A stretch of 64,000 nt of DNA from Carettochelys insculpta (Eukaryota; Chordata; Testudines; Carettochelyidae): assembly GCF_033958435.1 (NCBI RefSeq), contig NC_134160.1:17471001-17535000 (forward strand). The letters are read 5' to 3'. The translations under genes and the position numbers were made by a program. How positions within the stretch are numbered: the first letter of the stretch is position 1; every line of letters starts with the position of its first letter. Below the pieces are notes generated by a model. It did not search any database. It was not told where the DNA came from and saw only the letters and a program-made list of their open reading frames with translations. This document shows positions 33,076 through 42,985 of the stretch, in pieces.

Positions 33076-33614
33076 TTCAGTACTGCCCACTGCAGCTGTC
33101 TGCTTGTAAATTTGTTTAATGCAAAATCAGTATATTTCTTTGTAGCCAAAAATATCTTGCAGGTGTTTAGTACATACACAACTTTGCTTCCGTTGTCTGC
33201 GGAGCTACAGAGATAGTTAGAAATCAATTCATAGTACCATAAAATCTTTCTTAATTAGCCAAAGAACTGACAACAGATTTACAGAGATGATCTTCTCTTT
33301 AGAAAGTATAATATATTTTTGTGAAATATTAGAAAGATGGCAGATTTCCCCTTGAGCTTCAGAATAGATCAGGTTTTTTTTTTCAATTAGATTGCCTTGT
33401 TAATCTCCAAACTCTTTGAAAATTATTTTTTTTAAGATTTTCAATAGGGAATTTTGACTTTTAAAAAATCCAAGCTGGCCAACCAAAATCTGCAATGGAA
33501 AAAATACAAACAGTAAATAAAAACCAATAAAGAAAAAGCAAAGGCAATAAATGAAAATAATGAAAAATGTTTTTTTGTCAAAAATGGAAAAGTCCAAGAA
33601 AATCAAAATGGGAT
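33076..33614. other. AT-rich flank of the LTR retrotransposon
   Basis: A-rich low-complexity DNA (AAAAAT, TTTTTC runs), the pre-insertion context of the element that follows. No gene seen. Confidence 0.5.
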
Positions 33615-34592
33615 TGTAGTGGGTCAGTATGGCCTCCTGCAGACCCGGAGGCCGGGGAAGCTCTGCAGAGGCCCTGGTGGGCAGGGCCGGAGTCAGGAGA
33701 CCAGAGGCCCGCCCCTCAGAGGGCGGGGCCAAGGGCTAGAAGAGCCAAAGGCGGGACTCGGGAGCCATTCAGTGCTGGGCCTCCGGGCAGGGAGGACGTG
33801 CCTGCACGAGCTCCCCGGGGCCAAAGGGAGAGGGCCTGCGGCCACCCGGCCAGGCCAGAGGAGCAGGCCCCCAGAGGCTCCACGCAACCCCGGGTCCGTA
33901 TGCCCCAAGGAGACTACCCGGACTTCCCGGACCTACCAGGACCTTCCCGCCGGTGGAGACCCCCTGCCGTGGAAAAGGCCCCGGGAGCAGGCTGCCCCAG
34001 AGCCCCGGCGGATCCCTACAACACTCAGACCCAGGACCGCCCTGCATCTCCCGTATTGCCACCGCCTGACTACCCTAACGACGTGGTCATGGACGATTGG
34101 CCGGAGCCCCCACAGGTGGATGACCCAGAGGAGACCGACCTAGGAGGACCCCTCGACCAGATGGACTGGGACCTGCCGCCAACAGAGGGTGAGGTAGGAA
34201 GTGGCCCGGGGAACGTCGCTCACGAACCAATGGCAGTGTGTTGCGGTCTGGATCCCCACTGCCGGGGTTGCACGTGAGCGACCCCCAGGGCCCCGGGCCG
34301 GGTCGCAGTGGAGTGGGAGGGCCTGCGACCCCCTACCCCCCTCCCTGACAGGGCCAGCCCCCGCTGAGCCTGTCTGTAGACCCTTGTGGTGCTGCCCCGC
34401 CCCAAACTGAGGGCTGGGCCGGTGGTTACTCTTGTGAACTGCTGCCCCGCCCTGGACTGAGGGCTGGGGCCTGTACGGGGGTAGCGGTGAGCCGCTGACT
34501 GCCCGAACTGAGTGCGGGCTGGTGCCCTAACCCCCCTCTTTTGTTGCCGCCCGCCCTAGACCAAGGGGCTGGGCGTCACGGGACGTGTTACA
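33615..34592 (+). repeat. 5' LTR of the Gmr1-like element
   Basis: TG...CA termini, GC-rich. It contains an alternative-frame ORF (ATG 33,900 to 34,277, 125 residues, acidic and proline-rich). A minisatellite of about 50 bp follows (CTGCCCCGCCC...ACTGAGGGCTGGG), present as two full units at about 34,390-34,470. The natural primer-binding position follows two bases after the end (TGGTGGAGAACGTGGG, 34,595-34,610). I cannot name the priming tRNA. Confidence 0.93.
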
Positions 34593-34788
34593 CGTGGTGG
34601 AGAACGTGGGTACCCGATCCCCACCCCTGACGTAAGGGGTGAGGAAGTGGGCGCAGACCCACGGAGGGGAAGGTCCCTGGACAGTGAGGGCAACTGTCCG
34701 CTATCTTTTTTTTTTTTCTCTCTCTCTCCTCTTTCCCTCTGGTGCTTGTTTTGTGGGTTCTTGTATTGCTGCTAACTCTGCTTCCCCA

Positions 34789-37677
34789 ATGGAGGTGGAC
34801 AGGTTACTGCAGTATTTGGTGGAGAGCCAGCAAAAACAGCAAGCTGCCCAACTACAGCAGCAGCAGCAATTACTCCAGCAGCTGGGAGCCCAGCAGCAGC
34901 GGCTCCTGACGGAACTGATGGCACAGAGCCAGGAGCACCAGCAACGGTGCCTGCAGCAGCTGGCAGCCCTGGTGCCATTACCCACCGAGCCACGGCAAGA
35001 AGCTCCAGGGGAGGGCCCAGCGTCGGCCCCACCGGTACGCCTGACGAAGATGGGCCCCGCGGATGACCCGGAGGCCTTCCTGGTCACCTTCGAGAGGGTA
35101 GCAGTGGTGGCCAGGTGGCCCCAGAGCCAGTGGGCCACATTACTGGCCCCTTATTTGACCGGGGGGGCCCAGAGAGCCTATCGGGCTTTGTGGGTGGAAG
35201 ACGCCCGAGATTATGACCGGGTAAAGGCAGCCATCCTAGACGCATTGGACGTCAGCCCGGAGACCTTTCGCCAGCGCTTCCGGTCCCTGACCTACCCCCC
35301 GGGAGCCCAGCCACGGTGCGTGGCACAGGAGTTGAGGGACGCGTGCCGGCGGTTGCTGCAGCCGGAGATGAGAACCTTCGCAGAGGTCGTGGAGCAGGTT
35401 GTGCTTGAACAACTCCTCTGCATCCTGCCACCTCGAGGACGGGCTTGGGTGCGGTGCCACCGCCCTGCCACCGTGCAAGTTGCTGTGGGCCTCATGGAAG
35501 ACTTCCTAGCGGCGGAGGAGCTGGAGGCACCCACGGGCCTGGTCCCATCGTCCTGGCCCCTGCGTCGGGGAGCTGGGAAGCCAGAGGAGCCCCGCTCCAA
35601 ATCGTCCGGCCAGCTGCGGGACCCACCCAATCCATGTCGGATGACGCCCCTGAAGCAGGACCCCGGTAAACCCCAGGGGCGGATGGAGGGGGCTACTAGC
35701 ACGCGACCACCAGATCCTAAAGGGCGCCAAACCCGGGGGCGGGTCCAACCCACGGTAGGACCCTGCTTCAGTTGCGGTCAATGGGGGCACCTCCAACGGG
35801 ACTGCCCGGAAGGCATCTGTAGCTTTGGCCGAGTGTGGGCGGCTGAAAAGAGGGCGCGACCCCCTCAGGCACCCACAATTACAGTCCCAGTCCTCGTGGG
35901 AAACAAAGCCATGATTGCTTTAGTGGACTCGGGGTGCAGCCAGACTCTAATACGACAACGTGCCGGCCTGGAGGCTGACCCCGCTCTAGGGACTATCCGG
36001 CTCCAATGTATCCATGGCGATGTGCGCCCTTACCCCAGCGCACGAGTGCCCCTGACGGTGGCAGGGGTGACCCATTATCTGGTCGTCGGCCTAGCCCCCC
36101 AACTAGCGTACCCTGTGGTGTTGGGTCGGGACTGGCCAGGCTTCACAGACATCTTCCGGCCGGCCACGGGACCCAACAAAGAGGCGGCCCCTGTTCTAGA
36201 AGGGGACACGCCCAAGGACCCACCCGAGGAGAGTGTGGAGCCGAGCCTGGAGTCCCCAGAGGAAAGACCTGCTGAAGGCCCAAAAGGGACCAGCCCCGAC
36301 GACGGGGCAACCTCGGACTTTTGTCGCGATCAAAAAGACGACCCCACACTAAGTCGGGCCTATTCTCAGGTGGCGGCCATCGACGGGGTGGCGACAAACC
36401 CCCAGCTCATGACGCAATGGCCCCACTTTGAGCTACGCCAGGATCGGCTCTACTGGGTGAATCGGGACCCCCAGACCCAGGGCCAATGGGCACAGCTTTT
36501 GGTGCCAAAGTGCCACCGATGGGCCGTGATGAAGCTGGCCCATGACATCCCTGCTGCAGGCCATCTGGGCCAAGAGAAAACCGTGGCCCGAATACTGTCC
36601 CGATTCTTCTGGCCCGGGGTCTACCAAGATGTGAAGGACTATTGTAGTTCTTGCCCCGCGTGCCAGCTTGCTGCGCCCCCGTGGGTCCCTAGGGCCCCTC
36701 TGGTTCCAATGCCAGTGGTGGGGACCCCGTTCAAGCGGGTGGCTATGGACCTAGTGGGCCCGCTCCCTAAGAGCGTAGCCGGCTATAAGTTTGTGTTAGT
36801 CCTCGTGGACTATGCCACTCGCTTCCCGGAGGCAATCCCACTGCGCAATATCACGGCCCGCACCATCGCGGGGGAACTAATGAAGATCTTTGCCCGGGTA
36901 GGATTACCACGGGAACTGCTTACGGACCGGGGAACTAACTTCACATCACGCCTGATGAAACAGGTCTGTGCCCTCCTGGGGATCAAACAGTTGCACACCT
37001 CCGTGTACCACCCTCAGACAGATGGCCTGGTCGAGCGATTCAACCGTACGCTAAAAGAAATGATGCGCAAATTCCCCCCAGAAGACCTGCGATGGTGGGA
37101 TCAGTTGTTCCCCCCCTTGCTTTTGGCCATCCGCGAGGTTCCCCAGTCCTCAACACGGTTTTCGCCATTTGAACTGTTATACGGACGGCGTCCCCGGGGA
37201 GTCCTTGACCTGGTGCGAGAGGTCTGGGAACAAACCGCGTCCCCCTCAAAGGGACTGCTGCAATACGTTCTCCAGCTCCAGAAGCACCTGGAACGGGTAG
37301 GGACTCTCGCAGAGGAAAATTTGAGAACTGCGCAGGTGTCCCAGGCTCGATCGTACAATCAGGAGGCACGGAGCCGCAGCTTCGAGCCAGGTGACCGGGT
37401 CCTGGTCCTACTGCCGTCCAGCGAATCGAAGCTGTTGGCTAGGTGGCAGGGACCCTACGAGGTTGTTCGAGCCGTAGGGCCGGTCACCTACGAAGTCCGC
37501 CAACCCAACCGCCGCAAGAAGACACAGCGGTACCACATTAACCTTTTAAAACCATGGCGGGACCGGGAGGGCTTCATGATAAACCCCTGCCCCCCGGAAC
37601 CCGAACTAGGACCCCACGTGCCTCATGGGGAGGAACCTGTACAACCGGCCCTTGGGGCAACGCTAACGGGGGAGTAG
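34789..37677 (+). CDS. Gag-protease-integrase polyprotein of the Gmr1-like element
   Basis: 962 residues from the Met of [10 protein letters not shown]. The frame is open back to 34,639, but this Met opens a coherent protein. Residues 10-60 are a Gln-rich coiled-coil-like stretch. Residues 155-240 resemble a SCAN domain/capsid ([28 protein letters not shown]). A CCHC knuckle lies at 326-339 ([14 protein letters not shown]). The aspartic protease has [10 protein letters not shown] with Asp380-Ser-Gly. The integrase has an HHCC finger (His585, His592, Cys622, Cys625), catalytic Asp654, Asp713 and Glu749 with exactly 35 residues between the last two, and a GPY/F module (WQGPYEVV, 888-890). No chromodomain is seen. 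It ends at an in-frame UAG just before RT. The integrase position upstream of RT is the key oddity for a gypsy element. Confidence 0.93.
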   Translation: MEVDRLLQYLVESQQKQQAAQLQQQQQLLQQLGAQQQRLLTELMAQSQEHQQRCLQQLAALVPLPTEPRQEAPGEGPASAPPVRLTKMGPADDPEAFLVTFERVAVVARWPQSQWATLLAPYLTGGAQRAYRALWVEDARDYDRVKAAILDALDVSPETFRQRFRSLTYPPGAQPRCVAQELRDACRRLLQPEMRTFAEVVEQVVLEQLLCILPPRGRAWVRCHRPATVQVAVGLMEDFLAAEELEAPTGLVPSSWPLRRGAGKPEEPRSKSSGQLRDPPNPCRMTPLKQDPGKPQGRMEGATSTRPPDPKGRQTRGRVQPTVGPCFSCGQWGHLQRDCPEGICSFGRVWAAEKRARPPQAPTITVPVLVGNKAMIALVDSGCSQTLIRQRAGLEADPALGTIRLQCIHGDVRPYPSARVPLTVAGVTHYLVVGLAPQLAYPVVLGRDWPGFTDIFRPATGPNKEAAPVLEGDTPKDPPEESVEPSLESPEERPAEGPKGTSPDDGATSDFCRDQKDDPTLSRAYSQVAAIDGVATNPQLMTQWPHFELRQDRLYWVNRDPQTQGQWAQLLVPKCHRWAVMKLAHDIPAAGHLGQEKTVARILSRFFWPGVYQDVKDYCSSCPACQLAAPPWVPRAPLVPMPVVGTPFKRVAMDLVGPLPKSVAGYKFVLVLVDYATRFPEAIPLRNITARTIAGELMKIFARVGLPRELLTDRGTNFTSRLMKQVCALLGIKQLHTSVYHPQTDGLVERFNRTLKEMMRKFPPEDLRWWDQLFPPLLLAIREVPQSSTRFSPFELLYGRRPRGVLDLVREVWEQTASPSKGLLQYVLQLQKHLERVGTLAEENLRTAQVSQARSYNQEARSRSFEPGDRVLVLLPSSESKLLARWQGPYEVVRAVGPVTYEVRQPNRRKKTQRYHINLLKPWRDREGFMINPCPPEPELGPHVPHGEEPVQPALGATLTGE

Positions 37678-39618
37678 CGGAAACAGGCCCAGTGCCTCCT
37701 CCAGGCGTTCCGAGAGAACTTCACGGCCCTCCCAGGACACACCTCCCTGGTCTGCCACGTCATCTGCACGGAGCCAGGGAAGGTGGTTCGCGACGCCACA
37801 CGTCCACTACCCTTTCGAATGCGTGAGGTAGTAGAGGAGGAGGTACGGGCGATGCTGGCTCTGGGAGTCATAGAGCCATCCCAAAGCGAGTGGCGCAGCC
37901 CCGTGGTGCTCGTCCCAAAGCCCGACGGCACCCAGAGGTTCTGCATCGATTTCAGGCGGGTGAATGCAGTCTCCAAATTCGATGCGTACCCGATGCCCCG
38001 CGTCGATGAGCTGCTGGGACGTCTGGGGGCCGCCCGCTACTTTAGTACCCTGGATCTCAGCAAGGGGTACTGGCAGATCCCCGTGACACCTTCCTCACGA
38101 GAGAAGACCGCCTTCGCGACCCCATCAGGCCTATATCAGTTCACCCGGATGCCTTTTGGTCTCCATGGTGCCCCGGCGACTTTTCAGCGGCTTATGGACC
38201 GTCTCCTTCAGCCCCACCGGGACTATGCCGCGGCCTACCTTGATGACATCGTTATATATAGTCGTCACTGGGAGGAACATCTTGACCGGGTGGCCGCGGT
38301 CCTTAGGTCTCTGAGGGCCGTGGGCCTAACAATGAACCCAAAGAAGTGCTGGATTGGTTGGCAGGAGACGACCTACCTTGGGTATATCATAGGAGGGGGC
38401 CGGGTAAAGCCCCTCGTGGGCAAGGTACAGGCCTTAGCGGCCTGCCCTCCCCCCAGTACCAAGCGACAGGTACGACAGTTCCTGGGACTGGCAGGATATT
38501 ACCGACGCTTCATCCCTGAATTCGCCTCAGTTGCCGCCCCCCTGACGCAGCTGTTAACGAAAACCCAGCCACAAAGGGTGGTGTGGACTGCGGCTGCCGA
38601 CAAGGCATTCCGGGCACTAAAACAATGCCTAATACGGGAACCAGTCCTCTACAGCCCCGACTTCACTCGTCCGTTCTTCCTGCAGACGGATGCCTCCGGT
38701 GTAGGCCTGGGAGCTGTCCTGTCCCAGGAGGTGGACGGAGAGGACCACCCCATAGTTTACATCAGCCGGAAGCTCTTCCCCAGGGAACAGCGCTACGCCG
38801 TGATAGAAAAGGAGGCTCTGGCGGTGAAGTGGGCCTGCGACGCCCTTAGGTACTACCTGCTGGGTGCCCCCTTCACCCTAGTTACAGACCATGCACCCTT
38901 ACAGTGGCTGGCGCGAATGAGGGATATGAATGCCCGTATTATGCGGTGGTACTTGGCATTACAACCGTATGCCTTTGACGTACGTCATCGGGCAGGTAAG
39001 GACCACATAAATGCAGACTTCCTGTCCCGCCTGGGGGAAATGGAAGAGCCCGCCCCCATGGCATGGGAGACGGACTTGAGGGGGGGGAATGTAGTGGGTC
39101 AGTATGGCCTCCTGCAGACCCGGAGGCCGGGGAAGCTCTGCAGAGGCCCTGGTGGGCGGGGCCGGAGTCAGGAGACCAGAGGCCCGCCCCTCAGAGGGCG
39201 GGGCCAAGGGCTAGAAGAGCCAAAGGCGGGACTCGGGAGCCATTCAGTGCTGGGCCTCTGGGCAGGGAGGACGTGCCTGCACGAGCTCCCCGGGGCCAAA
39301 GGGAGAGGGCCTGCGGCCGCCCGGCCAGGCCGGAGGAGCAGGCCCCCAGAGGCTCCACGCAACCCCAGGTCCGTATGCCCCAAGGAGACTACCCGGACTT
39401 CCCGGACCTACCAGGACCTTCCCGCCGGTGGAGACCCCCTGCCGTGGAAAAGGCCCCGGGAGCAGGCTGCCCCAGAGCCCCGGCGGATCCCTACAACACT
39501 CAGACCCAGGACCACCCTGCATCTCCCGTATTGCCACCGCCTGACTACCCTAACGACGTGGTCATGGACGATTGGCCGGAGCCCCCACAGGTGGATGACC
39601 CAGGGGAGACCGACCTAG
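37678..39618 (+). CDS. Reverse transcriptase-RNase H of the Gmr1-like element
   Basis: This is open in the same frame as the upstream ORF, directly after UAG. There is no Met until 37,783, so expression would need stop readthrough, a reversion or internal initiation. Residues are counted from 37,678. The RT has LVPKPDGTQRFCIDFRRVN, STLDLSKGYWQIPV (Asp126), MPFGLHGAPATFQ and YLDDIVIYS (Asp189, Asp190). The RNase H has QTDASGVGLGAVLSQ (Asp338), IEKEALAVKWA (Glu377/379), VTDHAPLQW (Asp404) and KDHINADFLSRLG. All catalytic residues are present. The frame then crosses into the 3' LTR at about residue 471 and ends 176 codons later. RNase H is the last domain: no integrase follows, unlike canonical gypsy. 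Confidence 0.92.
   Translation, partial: RKQAQCLLQAFRENFTALPGHTSLVCHVICTEPGKVVRDATRPLPFRMREVVEEEVRAMLALGVIEPSQSEWRSPVVLVPKPDGTQRFCIDFRRVNAVSKFDAYPMPRVDELLGRLGAARYFSTLDLSKGYWQIPVTPSSREKTAFATPSGLYQFTRMPFGLHGAPATFQRLMDRLLQPHRDYAAAYLDDIVIYSRHWEEHLDRVAAVLRSLRAVGLTMNPKKCWIGWQETTYLGYIIGGGRVKPLVGKVQALAACPPPSTKRQVRQFLGLAGYYRRFIPEFASVAAPLTQLLTKTQPQRVVWTAAADKAFRALKQCLIREPVLYSPDFTRPFFLQTDASGVGLGAVLSQEVDGEDHPIVYISRKLFPREQRYAVIEKEALAVKWACDALRYYLLGAPFTLVTDHAPLQWLARMRDMNARIMRWYLALQPYAFDVRHRAGKDHINADFLSRLGEMEEPAPMAWETDLRGGNVVGQYGLLQTRRPGKLCRGPGGRGRSQETRGPPLRGRGQGLEEPKAGLGSHSVLGLWAGRTCLHELPGAKGRGPAAARPGRRSRPPEAPRNPRSVCPKETTRTSRTYQDLPAGGDPLPWKRPREQAAPEPRRIPTTLRPRTTLHLPYCHRLTTLTTWSWTIGRSPHRWMTQGRPT
39078..39089 (+). 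promoter_or_regulatory. Polypurine tract
   Basis: GAGGGGGGGGAA ends exactly one base before the 3' LTR, where plus-strand DNA synthesis is primed in LTR retroelements. Confidence 0.9.
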
Positions 39619-40170
39619 GAGGACCCCCCGACCAGATGGACTGGGACCTGCCGCCAACAGAGGGTGAGGTAGGAAGTGGCCCGGGGAACGTCGCTCACGA
39701 ACCAATGGCAGTGTGTTGCGGTCTGGATCCCCACTGCCGGGGTTGCACGTGAGCGACCCCCAGGGCCCCGGGCCGGGTCGCAGTGGAGTGGGAGGGCCTG
39801 CGACCCCCTACCCCCCTCCCTGACAGGGCCAGCCCCCGCTGAGCCTGTCTGTAGACCCTTGTGGTGCTGCCCCGCCCCAAACTGAGGGCTGGGCTGGTGT
39901 TTTCCCTTGTGTTGCTGCCCCGCCCCAAACTGAGGGCTGGGCCGGTGGTTACTCTTGTGAACTGCTGCCCCGCCCTGGACTGAGGGCTGGGCCCAGAACT
40001 ATATAACTCTTGTGAACTGCTGCCCCGCCCTGGACTGAGGGCTGGGGCCTGAACGGGGTTAGTGGTGAGCCGCTGACTGCCCGAACTGAGTGCGGGCTGG
40101 TGCCCTAACCCCCCTCTTTTGTTGCCGCCCGCCCTAGACCAAGGGGCTGGGCGTCACGGGACGTGTTACA
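39090..40170 (+). repeat. 3' LTR of the Gmr1-like element
   Basis: Same sequence as the 5' LTR apart from about 11 substitutions and a 103-bp gain. The gain is two extra copies of the CTGCCCCGCCC...GAGGGCTGGG unit (about 39,890-40,045). One of the extra units contains the only TATA-like word in the LTR (CTATATAA, 39,999-40,006). The upstream pol frame runs 529 bases into this LTR. Confidence 0.93.
39375..39752 (+). CDS. LTR-encoded 125-residue ORF of unknown function (also at 33,900-34,277)
   Basis: It starts MPQGDYPDFPDLPG and ends CCGLDPHCRGCT. The composition is acidic and proline-rich in the middle (PPPDYPNDVVMDDWPEPPQ). It is intact in both LTRs, with three single-residue differences (R/H, E/G, L/P), and open well upstream of the Met in both. 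It overlaps the end of the pol frame in another register. No domain recognised. It could be chance openness in GC-rich DNA. Confidence 0.35.
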   Translation: MPQGDYPDFPDLPGPSRRWRPPAVEKAPGAGCPRAPADPYNTQTQDHPASPVLPPPDYPNDVVMDDWPEPPQVDDPGETDLGGPPDQMDWDLPPTEGEVGSGPGNVAHEPMAVCCGLDPHCRGCT

Positions 40171-40393
40171 GGGATTAAAAAAACAAAAATCCAAATGCTG
40201 CTGAAAATAATGTTCCAAAGAACAGTTTTGACCAGCTCTCCCTACAAGGCAGGAGGCATAGACGTCTACTCGTTAAGACAGGAAACACTTCAAACAAATC
40301 TCTTAAGAGATGATTTCACTATTTATTTATTGAATAATAATTCCTAGTGCTAATTCAGCACTTCTCAGAATGTTTGACAAAGAAGGGCAATAG

Positions 40394-40542
40394 CATTGCC
40401 CCTATTTTGTAGCTGGGGAAACTGAGGCACCTGGCCTTGCCTGTATTTTCTTTGCAGAGCAGTGGCAAAGCTGAGAATATAACCAAGCTTATCCAAGATC
40501 CAAGCCAGTGCACTGTATGTCCCAGAGGTCACACTGCCTCTC
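40394..40542 (-). mobile_element. MIR-like SINE fragment
   Basis: GCCCCTATTTTGTAGCTGGG, then GAAACTGAGGCACC and CAGAGGTCACACTGCCTCTC, match an old MIR-type element read on the minus strand. Confidence 0.6.
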
Positions 40543-41825
40543 AATTAGATCTATAGAAATTCTCATAGGGACACCCATCTTTCTAGGAGCCTTTGACAAT
40601 GCTTTAAAATATACCCACGGTGCAGTGTACAGTTGATGATAGCCAAGAGCTCGTCAGCAACAGGAAAAGACAAATTCCTACAACCATCCTGGGCCTGCTG
40701 GGGAAAACGTGAGCTGGGCAAAGCGCCATAAGTGTTATCAGATTTGGACTATTTTGACATATAGGGCAAGCAAATCTCAGAGGTCCCAGCATGGTCAAGG
40801 AGTGGAATTTTCCACTTACTAAAAAAATAACAAGTTGTGTTTTGCTGGAAATTGTACAGGGAAGTTTTCTTTTTCAGTGACCCAAACCAACCATTTTCTA
40901 GGGATAGGTCCCACACCTGCAAACTGGTTCCTCTTTTTTCCCTGGCAGAGGGAGGGGGGGAGGAAGAAAAAAAGTATGCAAAAAAGTAAAAAATCAGAAA
41001 AGAAAATAAAAAATAATTTGATCTCCACACCCACCCCAAAGCTATTTTTTCATCTACAAAATATTTCAGTGAAATGTTGTCAGCTGGGTCCCTGGCAAAG
41101 CCCTGGGGCCCTCCCAGACAGCAGGTGGTCAGAAGCCCCCTCTCCTCGCGACGTGGCCCAGTGGTGAACCACTCCAGTGACGGTGGTTCATTGGAGAGCT
41201 TTCACTGTTCCTGAACAGGGCAAAGCCAGATGAATGCGCCCTTGCCCACCCTCTCACTCGCCCATCCCCACCCTCCACCTTTCCTCGCTGCTGCTGGAGT
41301 GCAGCACAGAACACTTGGTAAACACCTGGCTGGGACGTGCTGCAGAGTGTTTGCTCATGTACCAGTTGATACTGTTCGGAAATCACACGCAAAGGAAGTG
41401 CAGCAGAGCAGTGTTAGTGCAACGCACAGGAGGCGTGTCGGAGGAGGGCACGCTGGGGAAGGGCGACTGTGGCTTGTGGGAAGGGAAAGTGCAGAATGCT
41501 CATTTATGTGACTCATTCGGAAAGCGACTAAGTGGCCCTCCATACCCGGGACAACCTGCAGTACTACCCGATACAGTCACTGCCCCCTCTCCTGCAGGGC
41601 ATGGCTCTGAGCACCCACGCACCAGTCTCCTCAGCTCTGGGAGTGATTGTGCACCACAGTCTCAGATGTCCCCAGCCCTGGGCGCCACTGGCTACAGCCC
41701 TTGGGGGGTGGGAGGTGGCACCCTCGGAAGCAGAGATTGCAAGAAAGTCATGTCCGGTTCTATTATGGGGCTAACAGAGATAGCGGCTTTAAACAACCCG
41801 GAAATATTTGTTTGGGCTCTCTGCT
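40543..41825. other. No recognised feature
   Basis: About 1.3 kb with no gene or repeat I can name. The antisense ORFs at 40,749-41,039 are low-complexity. Confidence 0.4.
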
Positions 41826-42000
41826 GCCCAGCTGCTCCTCTGCAGCCAGCTCCTGGCCTGCTCACCAGCCTGGCCTCCACCCCGCAGCCAGCTCCCAGCC
41901 AGCTCCCCAGCCCAGCCTCCGCCCCACAGCCAGCTCCCCAGCCCAGCCTCCGCCCCACAGCCAGCTGCCCAGCCCAGCCTCCACGCCACAGCCAGCTCGT
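41826..42000. repeat. Minisatellite, unit about 32 bp
   Basis: About five imperfect units of CCCCAGCCCAGCCTCCGCCC plus CACAGCCAGCT. Unit length drifts between about 29 and 34 bases. It generates long spurious ORFs in several frames because it has no stops. Confidence 0.9.
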
Positions 42001-42679
42001 AGTAATGTACTACAATACATGAATATGAAGTGAGTTGCTAGGCACTGATACAAACACACTCCCTCCCCAGCGAGTCCTCTCTTTTGAAAGGTCAGACACA
42101 GAAACCCCACAACTCCAGCTTTCTGCTCCTCGTCTCTTGCACCTTCTGGCTCCTTCCTGAGCCTGGTGCTCAGCATATGCTTCACCTGGCCACACGTCTA
42201 CATTCTTGGGCCATTTCCTATACTGATGCCTCCCCTGCAGCTCAGCTGAGATGGCAGCAAGCTGAGCACAGCACTGAGCTCTTAACATGCTGTGCCTCAA
42301 GCATAGCCACTCAAAAGGAAACTCGATGGCCACCTGCGATTTCTTGCAGCCACTGAGCATCACACCCAGTCTGTTCAGAACAGCCCGGGTGCAGCAGGGT
42401 TAGAACTCTGCTCTGCTCCAAAGAGCAGAGCCCCTGCCGCAGAGCCCCTGTTAGATGAGCAGCGTGGCTGGAGCCCTGCAAACCCGCTTCATGTCCCCAG
42501 GGACGCGCAGCCGCAGGTGCAGATGTGGGTATGCATGGACCATTTTTGAGGGAATAGATGTGGATGCAGATACAACTTGTGTATGGGTGCAGGGCTCTAA
42601 TGATTGGATCTAGGACAGACAGCTGTGCAGTAGTGATTCTATCGGCTGGATGGCCGCGGTATACAGGCACTCTCAGCCA
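42001..42679. other. No recognised feature
   Basis: About 680 bases without a supported feature. Confidence 0.4.
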
Positions 42680-42985
42680 GGTGGGCAGTAAGCAACCCAT
42701 GGGCCGGACATGGTTTGCCAGGGTTAGTCGCTGGTGGGCTTCCAGGTGCTTTATTTAGCTGTGCATCTGCAGGTACAGCCACTTACAGCTCCCATTGGCC
42801 ATGGTTTGGGTTAGGGTTAGGGTTAGCTCCCACGGGCTGGGAACACCAAACCACAGCCAACAAGAGTTTGAGTGGCCAGACTTGTTGATGTGCAGGTAAA
42901 TAAAGCGTCTGGTGGGCTGCTGGGGCTAACCCTGGCAAGTCGTTTCTGGCCTGCGGGTGCTTATTGCCCACCCCCACACAAGGCC
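42680..42985. mobile_element. Foldback MITE with TTAGGG-like loop
   Basis: Two inverted arms. The left arm has TGCCAGGGTTAGTCGCTGGT, GGGCTTCCAGGTGCTTTATT and GCATCTGCAGGT; the right arm mirrors it (GATGTGCAGGTAAATAAAGC, CTGGTGGGCTGCTGGGGCTA, ACCCTGGCA). The centre has CCCATTGGCCATGGTTT, then three GGGTTA units (42,807-42,825). Probably a hAT-type non-autonomous element common in turtles. Confidence 0.6.

Larger units (their letters stand above)
33615..40170 (+). mobile_element. Complete Gmr1-like Ty3/gypsy LTR retrotransposon (INT before RT)
   Basis: Complete and 6.56 kb. It is flanked by the 5-bp direct repeat GGGAT (33,610-33,614 and 40,171-40,175). The LTRs begin TGTAGTGGG and end GTTACA; the 5' copy is 978 bp and the 3' copy 1081 bp. 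The polypurine tract abuts the 3' LTR. The reading order is Gag (with SCAN-like capsid and zinc knuckle), protease, integrase, stop, RT, RNase H. The motifs are Ty3/gypsy in type (HHCC zinc finger, D,D35E, GPY/F module, YLDD). The order is the one seen in Ty1/copia and in the published Gmr1 group of deuterostome gypsy elements. About 11 single-base LTR differences by eye suggest a young insertion. No env gene is present. Confidence 0.95.

Noticed and set aside
34701..37369. Long minus-strand ORFs inside the LTR element
   Set aside because: Antisense shadows of the GC-rich Gag-PR-INT frame, with no domain of their own.
33615..40170. Classification of the LTR element as Ty1/copia because integrase precedes RT
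   Set aside because: The GPY/F module, HHCC spacing, YLDDIVIYS-type RT and the RNase H wording are gypsy-type. The order alone matches Gmr1.
33615..40170. Possible endogenous retrovirus with env
   Set aside because: No env-like ORF lies between RNase H and the 3' LTR; the polypurine tract follows RNase H within about 50 bases.
41826..42000. CRISPR-like direct repeats
   Set aside because: Contiguous minisatellite units without unique spacers, in a vertebrate genome.
41234..42022. 262-codon ORF
   Set aside because: Its second half is the CAGCTCCCCAGCCCAGC minisatellite, which lacks stops in several frames; no domain.
42800..42830. True telomeric array or chromosome fusion point
   Set aside because: Only three units, inside a foldback element.
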